Assembly: GCA_023055505.1 (NCBI GenBank)
Contig: JALIRH010000031.1
Span: forward strand, 2,992,823-3,056,822
Reading direction: 5' to 3'
DNA: 64,000 bases
Source: Callipepla californica brunnescens
Taxonomy: Eukaryota; Chordata; Aves; Galliformes; Odontophoridae
This document shows, piece after piece, positions 12,531 through 23,215 of the stretch. A program made the position numbers and the translations under genes. Under the pieces are notes generated by a model, which did not search any database, was not told the origin of the DNA, and saw only the letters and a list, made by a program, of their open reading frames with translations. Position 1 is the first letter of the stretch. Every line of letters starts with the position of its first letter.

Positions 12531-13243
12531 CTGTTCAAATACATAATCAGTGTTTTTAAGCATCTACAAACTGTGCATCAGGAAAGAAACACATGGTGGT
12601 ATTTAACAGGCTAATTGCATATTTAAATAGGAACTAGCTACAGATACACTTCATTTTTTTTGGGGGGGGGGGAGGGGTGGGGCTGTATTTTTTCAGTCAT
12701 GTTAGTGGGGCAGAAGCTACTGCTTTCCAAAATGTGTGGAGCATGCTTTTTTAACAGTAAATCTTACAGTTCTAAGTAATTCATTATAATTCCCTACACA
12801 AAGGATATCAGTGTACTCTGATTGTTTGCTGCACTGATGGGATATATCAAGCACCATGAGAGAAGTTTTATACAACACAAACATAGTAAACAGGACCTTT
12901 TGTAGCCACCATAACTAGGAAATTATACAATACTGTATTAAATTATGGAATTCACCAGTGGTTATTTTTTTCATTCTTTTGGATAATTTAAGGTGGAAAG
13001 AGTGCTTCTGTTAACTTAATAGTGATAGTGCTATTAAATTGTTAAAAGAATGGCTGCAAGATACGACATTCTTCAATGGTCCAGTTAAAAAATAAATCAA
13101 AAATAAAGGACAGAAGGACAGAGTGGAAAAGCATAGATATGAAACACACGTTTCTAGTTTCCCTTCTCCATTCAGTGAGCAAAATCTAGCTGATTTATAT
13201 ATATGACATGCATTTGTCAGCATAGTCGGGGAAGAATGCTTAC
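12531..13243 (-). other. GNA14 pseudogene intron 6
   Basis: A 713-bp intron with GTAAGC donor (minus strand) and AACAG acceptor, both intact. It contains a G-rich run on the plus strand at 12661-12683 and otherwise nothing recognisable. Confidence 0.75.
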
Positions 13244-13396
13244 CTGTCTATTCTGGAAAGTAACTAATTGGAAGGGAGTAAAGGATTTTCTATTCTAGAA
13301 AGTCTCTTTTATTTAAAAACAAAATGACTGAAGAATTCAGAAACCACGGATACGTAATGATGATTTTAAACAAGGCCTGCATATTTTCATTTTTTT
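13244..13396 (-). pseudogene. GNA14: GNA14 pseudogene exon 6
   Basis: This exon follows a TTTTCTGCAG-like acceptor region (AG at 13397-13398) and ends at ACAG|GTAAGC. The translated core [17 protein letters not shown] then [12 protein letters not shown] matches the family block with the NKKD guanine-specificity motif (here NKRD). Length is 153 nt against 154 in GNAQ: one base is missing just after the start, in the MEESK segment, shifting frame. Downstream a conserved Glu codon has become TAG at 13290-13292 (LLEEK to FLE-stop-K), and the Tyr of FPEYTG has become TAG at 13248-13250. Three independent disabling changes lie in one exon while both splice sites survive. Confidence 0.95.
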
Positions 13397-13784
13397 CTGC
13401 AACAAAATTTAATATAAAGCTACTACCCTCGAAAATGCAGCCTGGGCAAATTCTTAACCAGAGATCATAAAGGCAACTTTTAAAGGTTTGTTGGTTTAAT
13501 TTGTGTATACATATACTACTTTTATTAAGTGAAATTGGAATGTACTAGTTGAATATTGCTGTTTGCGTCTTATACCCTTTTATTTACTGGCTTTTGGATC
13601 ACGTCTGTGAATGGCACAATGGGACAAGAATTCAAGGTAAGCCTTGATTGTAAAAGTTATTTGAGGTTTTGTGCGCATTAATTAATAAGCAGCCTATGGA
13701 AGTCTCTTCTCAATGAAAGACTCCACTGACCTCACCAGTGGGAAGTAGGATACATCTGATCTCCCATGTTACTGATCTCTTATC

Positions 13785-14030
13785 TGGTGAGAGCAGCAAG
13801 ACCAGAGCTAAAGGCATGGAACAGCATCAGAGCATGGTCAGGCTGAGTTAGGCTGGAGTTGGTGGGCATGGAGCAGGCCTCTCAGAGCAGTGGTTATAAT
13901 CCCAAACTGTCAGAGTTCATGGGGTGTTTGGCAGTGCTTATAAATACGGTGTTTGAATTTTGGGTGGTTCTGTACAGAGCCAAGAGTTGGACTCGGTGAT
14001 CCTTGTAGGTCCCCCTCCAGCTTGGGCTAT
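13785..14030 (+). repeat. CR1 LINE 3' end (plus)
   Basis: The block ending in AGTTGGACTCGGTGATCCTT and then TGTAGGTCCCCCTCCAGC is the typical CR1 3' UTR end. The upstream part, around GCATGGAGCAGGCCTCTCAG, corresponds to the region before it. The element is old and 5'-truncated. Its terminal ATTCTAT lies directly beside the next CR1 piece at 14040. Confidence 0.75.
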
Positions 14031-14039
14031 TCTATTCAA

Positions 14040-14490
14040 GAGAGGAAGAAAGGAAGACCTGGGGAATTACAGATCAGTGAGCCTCACATCCACACCTGGG
14101 AAGACTGAGGAGCAGATCCTCCAGGAAGAAATGTTAAGGCCTGTGTGAGATGTGGAGGTGATATGAAACAGCTAGCATGGTTTCATCAAAGGTAGATTGT
14201 GCCTGACCAGTCTGGTGGCTTTCTTTGTTGGAGTGACTGCATTGGTGGACAAAGGCTGTGTGAGGTCTTTGACATGGTCTTGCACTGAATCTTTATCTCT
14301 AAATTGGAGAGATAAGGATTTGAAGGCTACACTATAGAGTGGATAAAGAACTGTTTGATGATCAAAGCCAGAGGGCTGTTGTCAACGGTTCTGTGTGCAG
14401 GTGGAGGTCAGTCAAGACTGCTGCCCCCAAGGATCTGACTTGGGACTGGAGCTCTTAAATATCTTTATCAGTGATGCAGACAGTGGGATT
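14040..14490 (+). mobile_element. CR1 LINE reverse-transcriptase fragment (plus), degenerate
   Basis: Frames broken by stops read GNYRSVSLTS, then an S.HGFIKGRLCLTSLVAF-like stretch, and further on sequence resembling the CR1 block around the WLYDR repeat and SVLGLELLNIFISD. This is the CR1 RT core. It begins exactly where the preceding CR1 3' end stops, suggesting either nested insertion or tandem arrival at the same target. Confidence 0.75.
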
Positions 14491-14973
14491 GAGTGTCCAT
14501 TCCACCCATGTGCTTTTCCCTTATTACATACTATTTTGTTCTTTGAATTGGTCCCTGCAACATCTGGCCTCTGATGATGATGGCATTCTAGAACAGGCAG
14601 CATGACTCACGTTTTTTGACCTTGGAAAGGAAGTGAACTTCAATTTTCTTTGCCTTCATTCTCCTTAATTCATGCACGGATTTATTCTGAAGTGTCAGAG
14701 AGTTTAACAAAGAATGGAATGATGAGGGACTTCTGATGCTCATTTTCATAGATCCTGAGACATGCCAAAATCATTTTAATATTATGTTTTATTTTGAGGT
14801 AGATTCCACTTTTTTCACTCAGGCTGCTAGTTTAATATAACTTCATGACTACTTGGTGAACTTCCCAGCTTAGTTCCAGTATGTGCAAATAATAATATGA
14901 AAGATGTATAAATGCTGTCTTTCTTAAAAATCTCACTCTTCCTGGAACTTAGATAGATACACCCACTCCTTAC

Positions 14974-15104
14974 CTCATTGTCACATTCTGCCAATGCTTG
15001 ATCATGTTCACTTAATGACACGAAGAATATGGTGGAAGTAGTACTTTCAAAAACAATTAATCAATTTCCTTCTTTCCAACATTTGGCCATCTACATCCAC
15101 CATC
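14974..15104 (-). pseudogene. GNA14: GNA14 pseudogene exon 5 (switch II)
   Basis: The acceptor is TTCTTGTTAATAG and the donor GAG|GTAAGG, both canonical. In the first frame it reads MVDVDGQMLERRKLINCF, aligned to the invariant switch II block of G-alpha proteins. The first Gly of the GGQ triad is Asp, the RS after GGQ is ML, and the Trp of RRKW is Leu. An extra T in the run at 15049-15053 then shifts frame. In the other frame it continues STTSTIFFVSLSEHDQALAE then CDNE. Length is 131 nt, one more than the 130 nt of GNAQ exon 5. The substitutions hit positions that are nearly invariant in the family. Confidence 0.95.
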
Positions 15105-15190
15105 CTATTAACAAGAAATGCAGTCAACATATTAGTCATTTTCATAAGTTACCTTAAATACACTCGGAGACTGTGTGATAGCTTGCCTAC
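15105..15190 (-). other. Short 86-bp intron 4 of the GNA14 pseudogene
   Basis: Minus strand GTAGGC at 15190 down to TTAATAG at 15105, with a GACTAAT branch-point-like site about 35 nt before the acceptor. The right-hand exon (exon 4) is weakly preserved, so the intron call depends on that assignment. Confidence 0.5.
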
Positions 15191-15288
15191 CTGAAATATG
15201 CTTGAACCATGAAGAGTGTTTATTAGGGTTGTTCTGTTTAATATTTTAAATTTGATTCATTTGCCAGTCCAACAATATTCACTGCACT
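15191..15288 (-). pseudogene. GNA14: GNA14 pseudogene exon 4, strongly eroded
   Basis: By-eye alignment to the expected exon (switch I, containing the arginine finger) gives N-I-V-G-L-A-N-E-S-N-L against family D-I-D-R-I-A-T-P-S-F-V. There is a stop where Gln of PTQQ belongs. About 24 nt covering the DVLRVRVP segment is missing, and after it come ACAACC and CTAATAAACACTC, aligned to TTGIIEYP codons. The minus-strand end CATATTTCAG|GTAGGC matches the family exon end (IIFR). If correct, the catalytic Arg of switch I is deleted. The identity is low and the 5' edge is uncertain. Confidence 0.5.
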
Positions 15289-17470
15289 TCAATATGTGCG
15301 TATATTGTTGGTGTTTTAAAAAAGGTGAATCTAAACATGGACTGTTTTGCTTCTCCCCTGACTCCAATATCCCTTCTGCTCCTCCACTGAAACAGTGTAG
15401 TCACATCTCCTAACTCAACAGTCAAAACTGTCACAAATATATTACTCTGCATCAAACTCCTTGCAGACAGCCTAGATAAAATCTGAGGGACTTACTTATT
15501 TAACTGTTTCCTAGGATGCTCGGTTTGGGAAGGTAGTAACTGTTAGCTCAAAAGAGAAATGAAGTATATTCTGAGACAAGTATTAACATCTTAATAAAAT
15601 GCCTTTCCTCTGCATCCCCCCAAATTCCTGACTTTAAAATTAAACAAATAGGTCAGAATACACAGTAATTGAGCCATTTGAATTTAATAACTTTTTTCAT
15701 GTAGAGTAAGTTTGAAAACATTTGTTTTGAAATAGTTTCTATTGAGAGAAATTTGGAGGCTAAATCAAATAATCAAAGTACTGAAAACACATACCACACC
15801 AACTGAAAACAAAAGGCGAAAGACCTTATCAGTGAAGTTTCAGCAACTGCTTTCATGCCAGTAAGATAACTGAAAAATTAAATACTTAACAAAAATAAGA
15901 TAAATGCACTCTCACAACTTAATCATACAGATTCAAAACAAGAGTACGAATCAGCAGTACAGAAATTTTCCCACAAAAGCAAATGAACAGAAATTCAATC
16001 GTGTGTGGCATAAGAACAATTACTGCTGGCATAAAAATATGAAAAGTTTAACTTACTTGACACTGACATATATGATTCAGACAGAACAGTACAAATAAAA
16101 AAGCGTTTGAATATTCTATAGACAATCATCTTATGCCCCAGATGATGAACTTTATTTGTATAATCTTTGCTACTACTTCAAAGTAATCATGATAATTAAG
16201 GTTTGAAAACACACATCAATCCTTGCTGTAATGTTTATCAACACTCTTTCTATCCCCTGGCCCATCATCTGTGATGCTAATATTGCACACAAATGTGAAA
16301 GGATTCAGAATAATAGCTGATGGAAAGTATTGCACATATGAATGCATCAACGTAATATATTTTAAAGTAAAAAATTATGCATTTTGTTTCCCCTCTGTCC
16401 ATGCCACCATTCTTAACGTAGCCCTCCTTAGCTGCACAACAATCATGTGCTTTTCATATACAGCTGGGATTAACTTCTAGGACGACACTTCTGTACCAAA
16501 ACAAATGAGCAGGGTGAGAGAAAGTCACACACTGTGAACTGATGCCAAGTATACTCATCTGCAATCTATCTTCACAACACTAGACGGCAACACTTGACCA
16601 TCCAAACATACTACCATGGCCTTCAGAAAGTGTAAACTATATTCCAAATCGTTCAAGATGATTGTAGCAGAAACCAAATTTAAGCATTGATTCTCTCTTT
16701 CTCGTTGGTGAAAGAAGGAGAATGTCTATGTATTCTTCCATTGCTACCCAGTTCTCCCTCATTTGGGCATCAAAATAAAAAGTGTTCGCACTAAAGCACT
16801 TTTCCATATTTTCTAATAGATGAGAAAATTCCTCCTCTCCAGCAGTGTCACAAATTGCTAGAGATCCAGATTGCAATTAACAGTAAAGTATTTAATCAAA
16901 TTAAAAAAAAAAAAAAAAAAGAAACAATTTTCAATTTCAGTTGACTTCATAGAACAGGAGAATAGAAGAGACTGTCAAGTGGCATGCTTGACCAAGTACA
17001 ACCATTTTGAATCAAAGTTCATCATAAATGCCCAATCTAAATATTCCTCCCTTTAATCCAGCTTCTCAATTTTGTCATAAACAAAAATGTATTTTTTCTG
17101 TTTTCTTAAAGCTATCGGTTTTCATAATTAAGTTCCATGAAAACTAGTGAAACATTTTCATTTTTACGTACATTCTAACATTTCAGTGTAATTATGAGCT
17201 TTCTGAAATGCCTGTTTGTTGTCAGTGTATTTTTTACAGCTGTTTTCCATGATTTCCCCCACGGGAAACTCAGTTATGTACCAGCTGTGTTGATGTCAGA
17301 AGTGGGAGGAATGATGTTTCCAGGATGTTCAGAAAATCTCAGATGAAATTGTTTTACTACTCCTGCTTAAAATCTTTTGTCTATTGCAGGTCAACAGAGA
17401 CATGAATATAGATAATAAAATCAGAATCTATATCTTTAGCTTCATTAAGTCCAGTATCTTCTTGTTATAT
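15289..17470 (-). other. GNA14 pseudogene intron 3
   Basis: About 2.2 kb of AT-rich sequence between eroded exons 4 and 3. It holds an 18-A run at 16903-16920 and a minus-strand 79-codon open frame at 16637-16876 that I do not recognise. Otherwise no repeat or gene was seen. Confidence 0.5.
16637..16876 (-). other. Unrecognised 79-codon open frame inside intron 3
   Basis: The frame reads MQSGSLAICDTAGEEEFSHL at its start and has a near-average amino-acid composition rich in Glu, Phe and Met, unlike the AT-driven noise around it. DTAGEEEFS superficially resembles the DTAGQEEFS switch of small GTPases, but the P-loop, NKxD and the rest are absent, so this is not a GTPase. It could be a scrap of a processed pseudogene or chance. 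Nothing upstream suggests a promoter or exon. Confidence 0.2.
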
Positions 17471-17612
17471 AGTGTAGCAAAATCTGAGAGCTGGCACTCC
17501 CTCTGTCTGTTATAGCACTCTTGAATTCCTGGGACTTCCCAAAGATTCTTGATTGTCTTCTTTCCAGTGCTGTCACTTAATCCTCTTCAACTCTTCTGAG
17601 CATCGTCTGAGC
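17471..17612 (-). pseudogene. GNA14: GNA14 pseudogene exon 3
   Basis: Minus-strand pieces read [11 protein letters not shown], then a TAA at 17577-17579 in the place of the conserved Lys (VDKV), then VTALERR. A second piece reads [18 protein letters not shown] followed by RECQLSD. The latter aligns with family [25 protein letters not shown]. Expected length is 155 nt; here about 142, so small deletions are present between the two pieces. The donor appears lost: AT stands where GT should follow the last codon, and the acceptor AG is also not in its expected place. This exon belongs to the helical domain. Confidence 0.9.
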
Positions 17613-17844
17613 ACTCTCCTAATCAATTAAATGATTATGCTATCGTGACATAGGGTAGCTAACTATCAGCATGCATAATGCACTTTCCCCTTTTCCTATT
17701 ATAGTCATCCCCACCAATGAGACTAAATATCAAAAAGGATCCTCAGATACTTTCTTGAATGAATTTAAGTTTTGAAGTCAAATGACTTCTACTGAATGTT
17801 CTGACCAAGTTAATCTTGCTTATTGTCACCTGATTGTGTTGTGG

Positions 17845-17909
17845 TTTTTTTTGTTTTTTTTTTTTTTTTTTTTTTTTTGTTTTTTGTTTTTTGTTTTTTG
17901 TTTTTTTTT
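17845..17909 (+). repeat. T-rich tract with G interruptions
   Basis: A 65-base run of T broken by single G residues, with several TTTTTTG units. On the minus strand it is an A-rich tail-like tract. Low-complexity sequence gives the Lys-rich open frames seen across it, which are not genes. Confidence 0.9.
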
Positions 17910-18103
17910 GGAAGTGGACCTTTACTGAGGCCAAGAGAAACTTTAAATTTACCTAATTTGCTAATTTTTAATACCAATTGATAGCACTTTTCTAAATTCC
18001 TACATCTTCTGTTCCATACCTGCCCAATGAAATACAGACAGGGTATGACTTTGTGGAAAGAAATAATTTTTATTTGCCCTCTGTCATTAAATAGAGATAC
18101 TGC

Positions 18104-18350
18104 AAAGATCACAGAATCACAAGGCTTGGAAGAGACCTCAAGAGATCATCAACTCCAATTCCCTGGCTAAAGTAGGTACCCTGCAATAGGTCCCACAGGT
18201 AGGTGTCCAGACAGGTCTTGAATATCTTCATAGGAGGAAACTCCACAACCTCTCTGGGCAATCTGTTCTAGTGCTCCATCACACTTCACAATGTGAAGAA
18301 GTTCTTCCACATGTTAGTATGGAACTTCCTATGTACAAGATAAATGTCTG
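18104..18350 (-). repeat. CR1 LINE 3' end (minus)
   Basis: It opens with ATCACAGAATCACAAGGCTT, the reverse of the CR1 terminal ATTCTRTGATTCT repeat. It then runs through TGGAAGAGACCTCAAGAGAT, the block with AGGTCTTGAATATCTTCA and the GTGCTCCATCACACTTCACA segment. It is 5'-truncated near 18350. Confidence 0.9.
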
Positions 18351-21300
18351 TCTTGCTTGGGACACCACAGTTTCTGCTGCTCTCTATGATCACTCAGGTA
18401 GGTATATACCAACATTTGCTAACACAATTGAGCTCTCCTAACACATTCACGTATCTGTCATCTAGATTTAGTTTCTCATGAAAAACAAACTGACATTTCT
18501 TCCCAACCTCTTATTTAATCTTTGGAAAAGTTACAGAGAGTAACACTGCATACAGATCTGTATAGAATCTGGAGCAGTCATATACTGGGTCTGAACTGGA
18601 AAGTCCAAATGCTAGTACACATGTAACCTACTCACTCAAAGTGAGAAAAGCATCAGAAAGAAGATAGGACTGAGGAAGTTAAGGCATCTTAAATCCATCA
18701 TGAACAACAGTAAAACTATGTCACTTGGATCTTAATGCCTGAAAAGCAATTAATCCATTTTTGTCCAAATTAACAAAAAATTGTGAGCATTATTTTCTTC
18801 TCCTTTTCATTAACAACTTCTAATACAATCATACTGTTTGGGCAAATTCCTCATGATTGGAATTACCTTTGATTTCACAGATTCTCTGTCACACAAAAAT
18901 AAATGCCAATTATTCTGATGTTTTTTAAAACCGTGCATTTTTAAAATAGTGACTGAAAGCTTTTAATATAGTATTTACGGTTATATTGTTAAATAACTTA
19001 AAATGCTTTTGAATGCACGATGGTGTAAAAATTCCTGTTACTTTTTCTTATAGGGTTTATTCACATTTAGCTTTATGTGTAATTATTTTCAACTTAATTC
19101 TACACACCACAATCACGTTAGCAAGACAGGTGATATTGTTTATCAAATGAATTTTTCTGTTTCTTAACTATAAAATCTTAACAAAAAAACTTGCAAGTTT
19201 TTTTGAGAGTTTCACCTAAATGCTCTTTTAAAAAATATACAACTTTGGTATCAGGTCCCTGCAAAAAGAAGTATTTCATAACATCGTACATGTGGAAACC
19301 TCAGTCCCCCAGTACAGTAGATACATAAAAATCCTGAGGGGAAAACAATTCAAATTCATCTTTCTCTATACCAAATGATGTTCCATATTGACAGCTAATT
19401 ATTCAAATATAAAATCTCTTGGAATTCAAATTAAGAATGTTCCACAGAATTTAAACATTTCTTAAAGCACCATGTGATTTCATTATCATTCCACAGGCAC
19501 AGCTTTCTCATCCTCAGTAAACACTTGTGTTACTAATAAAAAATGCCTTTTGTATGAAATGTGGGTGGAGAATATGACATAAAAGCAGGATATAAAAAAA
19601 AATTATTTTCCTTAAAATGATGTCTTAAAGATAATCGAGTAATCTTAGGAGATAGTGTATGAAAATCCAACCAGAAATTAATAGGGGAATGAAACTTGAA
19701 ATGTATCCTGATGTGTCTTTAGAGGCTACATGAAGTCCTTCAAAGTGGGCAGTGTGGGTTTTATATTTTTTCTTCTAACAGCAAATATTTATCATAAATA
19801 ACAACTAGAGCGATGCCTGACTACTGCAATGACTGAAGTAAATGATTTTTCTACAGCATTCTGTTGGCATAATAAAACATACCAACACAAAATAAAGTTA
19901 TAATTGGAACTGCACTGTTCACTTTACAACAACTTTTAAGTAATATTGTCAAACATTGATAGTAGCTGTAATATTCTCAGTATTTTCAGATACTCTATAG
20001 TTTATTCATGGTCATCATAAATACTTCTTGCAAGTGAAATAAAAAAACTTTTAAAACAACAACAAACAGGCACCCAAAGTTGTTCATAAGCCACTATAGG
20101 AATTTTTGCTCTCCATAACGATGATATTTGTCATGATGTATTCAGGTACTTCATGAGTTTGTTGTCATACTATGTGAGTAAGAAGCTGGCATCACTGAAA
20201 ACAGCACAGTTTTATCTTTATCCATCTTTACTTTTTCAGTGCTTCTCAAATATATATAGTCCTTCAATACAGAATACACAGAAATATTTACTTGACTTAT
20301 TCTCATGTAGTTGCTAAGCCCACTATTTTAATGTTTCAGAATATAATGTAATGTGTTTTGGAAGTCACTGTGATTTACTAGAGCCATATTTGCATTTGTT
20401 CTCATTTTATATTTCTCTACAGTTCAATATAGTGAATAGGATGTGTTTGATTCAAAAGTAACTGAATGAGAAAAAACAACATGAAAAAGAAAAAACCCTG
20501 GAATATTATAGTTAACTACAATTAGGACAATAAGCTGCTAAACTGATGTTCCCAGGCCATATATTATTTTAGTGGAAATAACTGATTTAAAAAGAAGAAA
20601 AAAAAAGATTTAAGTCTTACTTTGAAGATATGTGAACTTCAAATTCCATTGGACTGTTGTTGAATATTGTTTAAAATGGAGCCAAAGCAAACCCAGCTGC
20701 TTTAAGCAGACAGCTACTCAGTACCAGCAAGTTCTCTGTTCCCTAATTCAAGCTGAACTACAAGTAGGACAAAATGCAGCTCCCTTGGTCATAGACGTGG
20801 CATATTTCGTGTCTTAGTCTCTGTTACCAATGTACATAGGGAGGTATTTCTAAAATTAGCTACAAAATCACCTATGACAGCTTTATTTACATATTTTGAA
20901 TACAGAAGATACTGAACCTGAATGAACACTGCTGTTATTGCCACCATCTCCTAAAACTGACTAAACAGACAAAACTTAAATGTGTTTGGTTTGGCTTCAA
21001 TTTCCAAGTGAAGGAACATTTTGTAAGAACTAAAATAAGATGTATTAGAAAAGCAAGGGAACTTAATGACTGAAATATTTAGAATGTTATGGGCAAAAGA
21101 CAAATTTTGCTTATTCCGCAGTCTCTTGTTACAATTCAGCTTTAATAATGTCTTTTCTATGTGTTGGAAAAGATACACAATCACAGTATGGATAACTGGA
21201 AAGGAACAGTAAATTAAGTTGAAAATTAAAATTTTTCAAATTACAGTGCTGAAGAGATACCATCCTGGTTGTACATCATCCACTTATTGTTAGTATTTGT

Positions 21301-22595
21301 TGTGTTGCTCTTCCTGAGCCTATTGCAGCTGTGCCCATTGCCTGTAGAATTTTTTTTTCTGTTTGGTAATTATTAGTCCATGGCCCATCTACAATAATCA
21401 TGGAGATGATAAACATTATGCTGGTTAGCAGTAAGCAAAGAAAGGCTAAATAACACAACTGCTGAAACACCAGGACAAATCACCACCCAGGCTGTAGTTG
21501 GCAACACAATTTTTTGGCACAGACCTAGTTGAAAAACAAGACCTCACAGTCAGATCCTTCATGAAACTTGATGGAGTACCCAAAATAAAAAAATAATTAA
21601 AAAAAAGAACCTCTTCACAAAATGAAACAGTTTGAACAGTTTGCAGTCAGTCTTTATATGTTAGCCTTTTATTAAATAATAGTCGTGAGTACATTCATAT
21701 TAGACACCTTCTGCAAGCACAAAGGGTTGGTTTCTGCAGAAATACATATACATGGACTAAAAGTAAACATGCACACCTATGAATACACAAGCATACATAT
21801 GTAATTTTCAGCATTCCAACCTCAGGTTTCCAATACTTCTAGTATTCAGCAAGAAGGACAAAGCAAAATCTATTACTTGAATGTCCCCAACATAATCAAG
21901 TTTTTTAGTTGGTTCATTTTTCTTTGCTGGTCAGAGGCTGTTATTTGGCACATTGCAAAAACATTTGCAGCTTGAGCTAATGATCTCCATTTGAAATGGT
22001 GGTTTCAATCTTTTATGGTTTTTGTTTTGTTCTGGTTTCCATTTTTCCTGACTACCCATTGACATCAATAATAATAGTTTTAGGAAAATGAGTGCAAGAG
22101 TGAGGTAAATTTGTATTTTTTCCCACATCAGTAACTTGCAGTATGTTTAGAAAATAAAGACGTGGATGGGGTGGGTGTGCATGTTCACACTTTTATCAAA
22201 ACATTCAGCAGCTAGCCCATATGGAAATAATAGAACAAAAATAGAAGAAACTAGAGAGACAGTGAGCCCCTCTAAAGAAGAACTAAAATGCCTCTCATAA
22301 AATGCCTCTAGCATGTAAGCAGAGGTTTACGTGGTAACTATTTGTTCATCCTCAGAGAAAATTAATGCAGCATTAAACCTTTTGGTCTTACTAGAGACAG
22401 AATAAGAATCCAGACTTGAAACATTGCTTCCTGCTAAAGTAAGCAATCAGTGAAATCTTGTCTGTAAAATTAAGCAGAAGCTTCACTTCCAACATGAAAG
22501 TACTGCTATCAAGCTCAAAGCTAAGTGCACGTGTAATTTTTCTTTGGGTGATATCCCACTTAAACACTGGGAGAAGTTTCTGTTTATACACATCT
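18351..22595. other. Intron stretch, no gene seen
   Basis: AT-rich intronic DNA of the GNA14 pseudogene. Scattered short frames, for example at 20632-20817, 20951-21184 and 21931-22128, show no family motif and no splice context. I see no repeat that I can name. Confidence 0.5.
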
Positions 22596-22704
22596 GGATA
22601 CCTACCTGTGCAATCTGCTGCAGGGAGCCTGCTTTGCCAGGCATGTGAGACTTAACAATCTATGGAGGTCCCTTCCAAATCCGACAATCATGTGATTCTG
22701 TGTT
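22596..22704 (+). repeat. CR1 LINE 3' end, short (plus)
   Basis: The run TGCTGCAGGGAGCCTGCTTT through TGGAGGTCCCTTCCAAATCC and ATGTGATTCTGTG is the last ~100 bp of CR1, heavily truncated. Confidence 0.85.
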
Positions 22705-23044
22705 TAGGGTGAGGAGCCACTAGGTTCCCTAGAAAAAAATATTTTTTACTAATTATCTACTATAAAGTCATAGCCTTCATGATCAATAAAACGAATCTAT
22801 AGAGCCTGAACATTTTGAGATCACAGCCATCACTCCTGGGAGTTAGCCAAAGATGGTAGTTGTTTTTCTTATGACTCCCTTTTGGAAGTCTGTCACTCTA
22901 ACACCCTATGTCCTAGCTTTCAGGTACCAGAAGTCCAAAAGGACCACATCTCTCCATACAATTTCTACTCAAAAGATGATTAACAAATTCTTCTATTAAT
23001 GGTCTGAGCATTGACTAATAAGGCAAATAAAAATAAGAAACACT

Positions 23045-23215
23045 ATCCTCTTAAAAAGAAGGAAAATAAGAAAGAAGGGAAGAAGGATGGGAGAAGAAGA
23101 AATGAAGGAAAAAGTAAAAAAAGAAGAAAGAAAAAATAATGAAAAAAGGATGTATTCTGGGGAAAAAAAAAAAAAAAAAAGAAAGGAAGGAAAGGAAAGG
23201 AATAGGAAAGAAGAT
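23045..23215 (+). repeat. Purine (GA)-rich low-complexity tract
   Basis: About 170 bases are almost pure A and G on the plus strand, including A-runs at 23165-23180 and GGAAA repeats. Translations on either strand give Lys/Glu or Phe/Ser-rich frames that are artefacts. Such polypurine tracts can adopt triplex structures; that is inference. Confidence 0.9.

Larger units (their letters stand above)
13397..14973 (-). other. GNA14 pseudogene intron 5, with CR1 insertions
   Basis: A 1,577-bp intron with intact GTAAGG donor and CTGCAG acceptor on the minus strand. Its middle is occupied by two plus-oriented CR1 fragments (about 13785-14030 and 14040-14490). Confidence 0.75.

Noticed and set aside
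16637..16876. Small GTPase gene suggested by DTAGEEEFS
   Set aside because: There is no P-loop, no NKxD and no continuation; a single motif resemblance is not enough.
17743..18112. Lys-rich minus-strand frames of 63 and 100 codons
   Set aside because: They read through the T-rich tract at 17845-17909 and are low-complexity artefacts.
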